From Nitrososphaera sp. (GTDB lineage Archaea > Thermoproteota > Nitrososphaeria > Nitrososphaerales > Nitrososphaeraceae), in the NCBI GenBank assembly GCA_025929855.1, contig JAICPK010000067.1, positions 1 through 5,552 on the forward strand: a stretch of 5,552 bases of DNA, written 5' to 3'. Of the stretch, positions 5,084 to 5,552 are shown piece after piece. The translations under genes and the position numbers were made by a program. Position 1 is the first letter of the stretch. The number at the start of each line of letters is the position of its first letter. Under the pieces are notes generated by a model. That model worked only from the letters and a program-made list of their open reading frames with translations. It ran no database searches and was not told the DNA's origin.

Positions 5084-5552
5084 GTGTCAGGCCACAGGTT
5101 AGCTGTGATAGCGTCAGTAGTCGCAGCAGCCGCCACTATATCTGCGGTTTTCTTGGTGCTGCAAAGTCAGAATCTATTGACAATTTTTGCTACAAACAGT
5201 TCTGATACAGGAAAACTTACAATAATTTCTATTTCCGACAGCTCGCTTACTAATCAATCTAGATATGTCATTTCACCAGATCCTTTTGGAAATTTTGTCA
5301 ATTACACGGTTCATGATGGCAGTAGTGCTGATGAAAATAATGCAGCAGGCATTGTAGAAATTTCTGGTTTACCAGAGGGCAGATATTTGGTAACACAGAC
5401 TGAACCTTCTTCACAATATGCGATGAACAAGCTCTCCAAGACAATTGAGATAATGAATCAAAACAGAAATGGAGTTGCTATATTCAACAATATCGCAGGG
5501 CAAGAAAGTGAACAACAACAACAACAACAACAGCGAAAACAACAAGAGGTGC
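5084..5552 (+). CDS. Exported SpaA/prealbumin-like protein with polyglutamine tract, 3'-truncated
   Basis: The frame opens after an in-frame TAG at 5075-5077 and runs off the window: 156 complete codons, no ATG near the front. GTG at 5084 is the best start, giving MSGHRLA, then a hydrophobic stretch (residues 8-26) that serves as a signal peptide or N-terminal anchor, with possible cleavage after IFA (36). A TATA-like box about 30 bases upstream fits a nearly leaderless mRNA. Residues 44-137 are strand-rich and include GLPEGRYLVTQTEP (95-108), the motif typical of SpaA/prealbumin-like folds in surface adhesins and pilins. Residues 144-150 are seven glutamines (six CAA and one CAG), followed by RKQQEV, so a Q-rich linker probably begins here. 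The divergent neighbour also encodes a surface protein. The role is probably extracellular and structural, inferred from the fold; no enzyme motif is visible. Confidence 0.75.
   Translation, partial: MSGHRLAVIASVVAAAATISAVFLVLQSQNLLTIFATNSSDTGKLTIISISDSSLTNQSRYVISPDPFGNFVNYTVHDGSSADENNAAGIVEISGLPEGRYLVTQTEPSSQYAMNKLSKTIEIMNQNRNGVAIFNNIAGQESEQQQQQQQRKQQEV
5511..5533 (+). repeat. CAA trinucleotide repeat encoding polyglutamine
   Basis: Six CAA codons and one CAG follow GAA in frame, and two more CAA codons come after an RK pair. A pure trinucleotide run can gain or lose units without breaking the frame, so its length may vary between strains. Confidence 0.8.

Noticed and set aside
5071..5202. 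ATG at 5071 as the start of the divergent + strand gene.
   Set aside because: It lies in another frame, which stops near 5202 and lacks a signal peptide; the frame from GTG 5084 stays open to the window end with coherent protein features.

Overview
The window most likely comes from an ammonia-oxidising archaeon of the class Nitrososphaeria (Thaumarchaeota), probably a soil-type Nitrososphaera relative. The evidence is a secreted protein ending in a PEF-type sorting signal, archaeal TATA-like boxes placed about 26 bases before start codons (leaderless or nearly leaderless genes), and a mevalonate-pathway enzyme for isoprenoid lipids. The assignment rests on protein style and promoter architecture, not on a marker gene.

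Bases 1-1140 (+) hold the 3' part of a threonine ammonia-lyase with a C-terminal ACT regulatory domain. It converges on a long, bacterial/eukaryotic-like 3-hydroxy-3-methylglutaryl-CoA synthase (1157-2557, -). Only 16 bases separate the two genes, and both stop codons lie inside one inverted repeat. The synthase has a well-placed TATA-like box at 2585-2592.

Bases 2558-3113 hold no convincing protein gene. The left part carries the synthase promoter and small repeats. The right part has an operator-like palindrome, a TATA-like box and then a short segment (about 3031-3113) whose + strand folds into a 17-bp hairpin. Four of those pairs are G-U and exist only in + strand RNA, which suggests an undescribed small RNA. 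A 23-codon reading frame overlaps it and is the main alternative.

Bases 3114-5032 (-) form a two-gene operon: a 507-residue exported surface protein (signal peptide, beta-rich ectodomain, PEF-CTERM-like anchor), coupled by a TAATG overlap to a 131-residue protein of unknown function with no export signal. A divergently transcribed gene starts with GTG at 5084 (+) and runs off the window. It encodes a second exported protein with a SpaA/prealbumin-like segment followed by a polyglutamine tract. The two surface genes share a short divergent promoter region, so this end looks like a cell-envelope locus, while the left end is core metabolism (isoleucine and isoprenoid synthesis).
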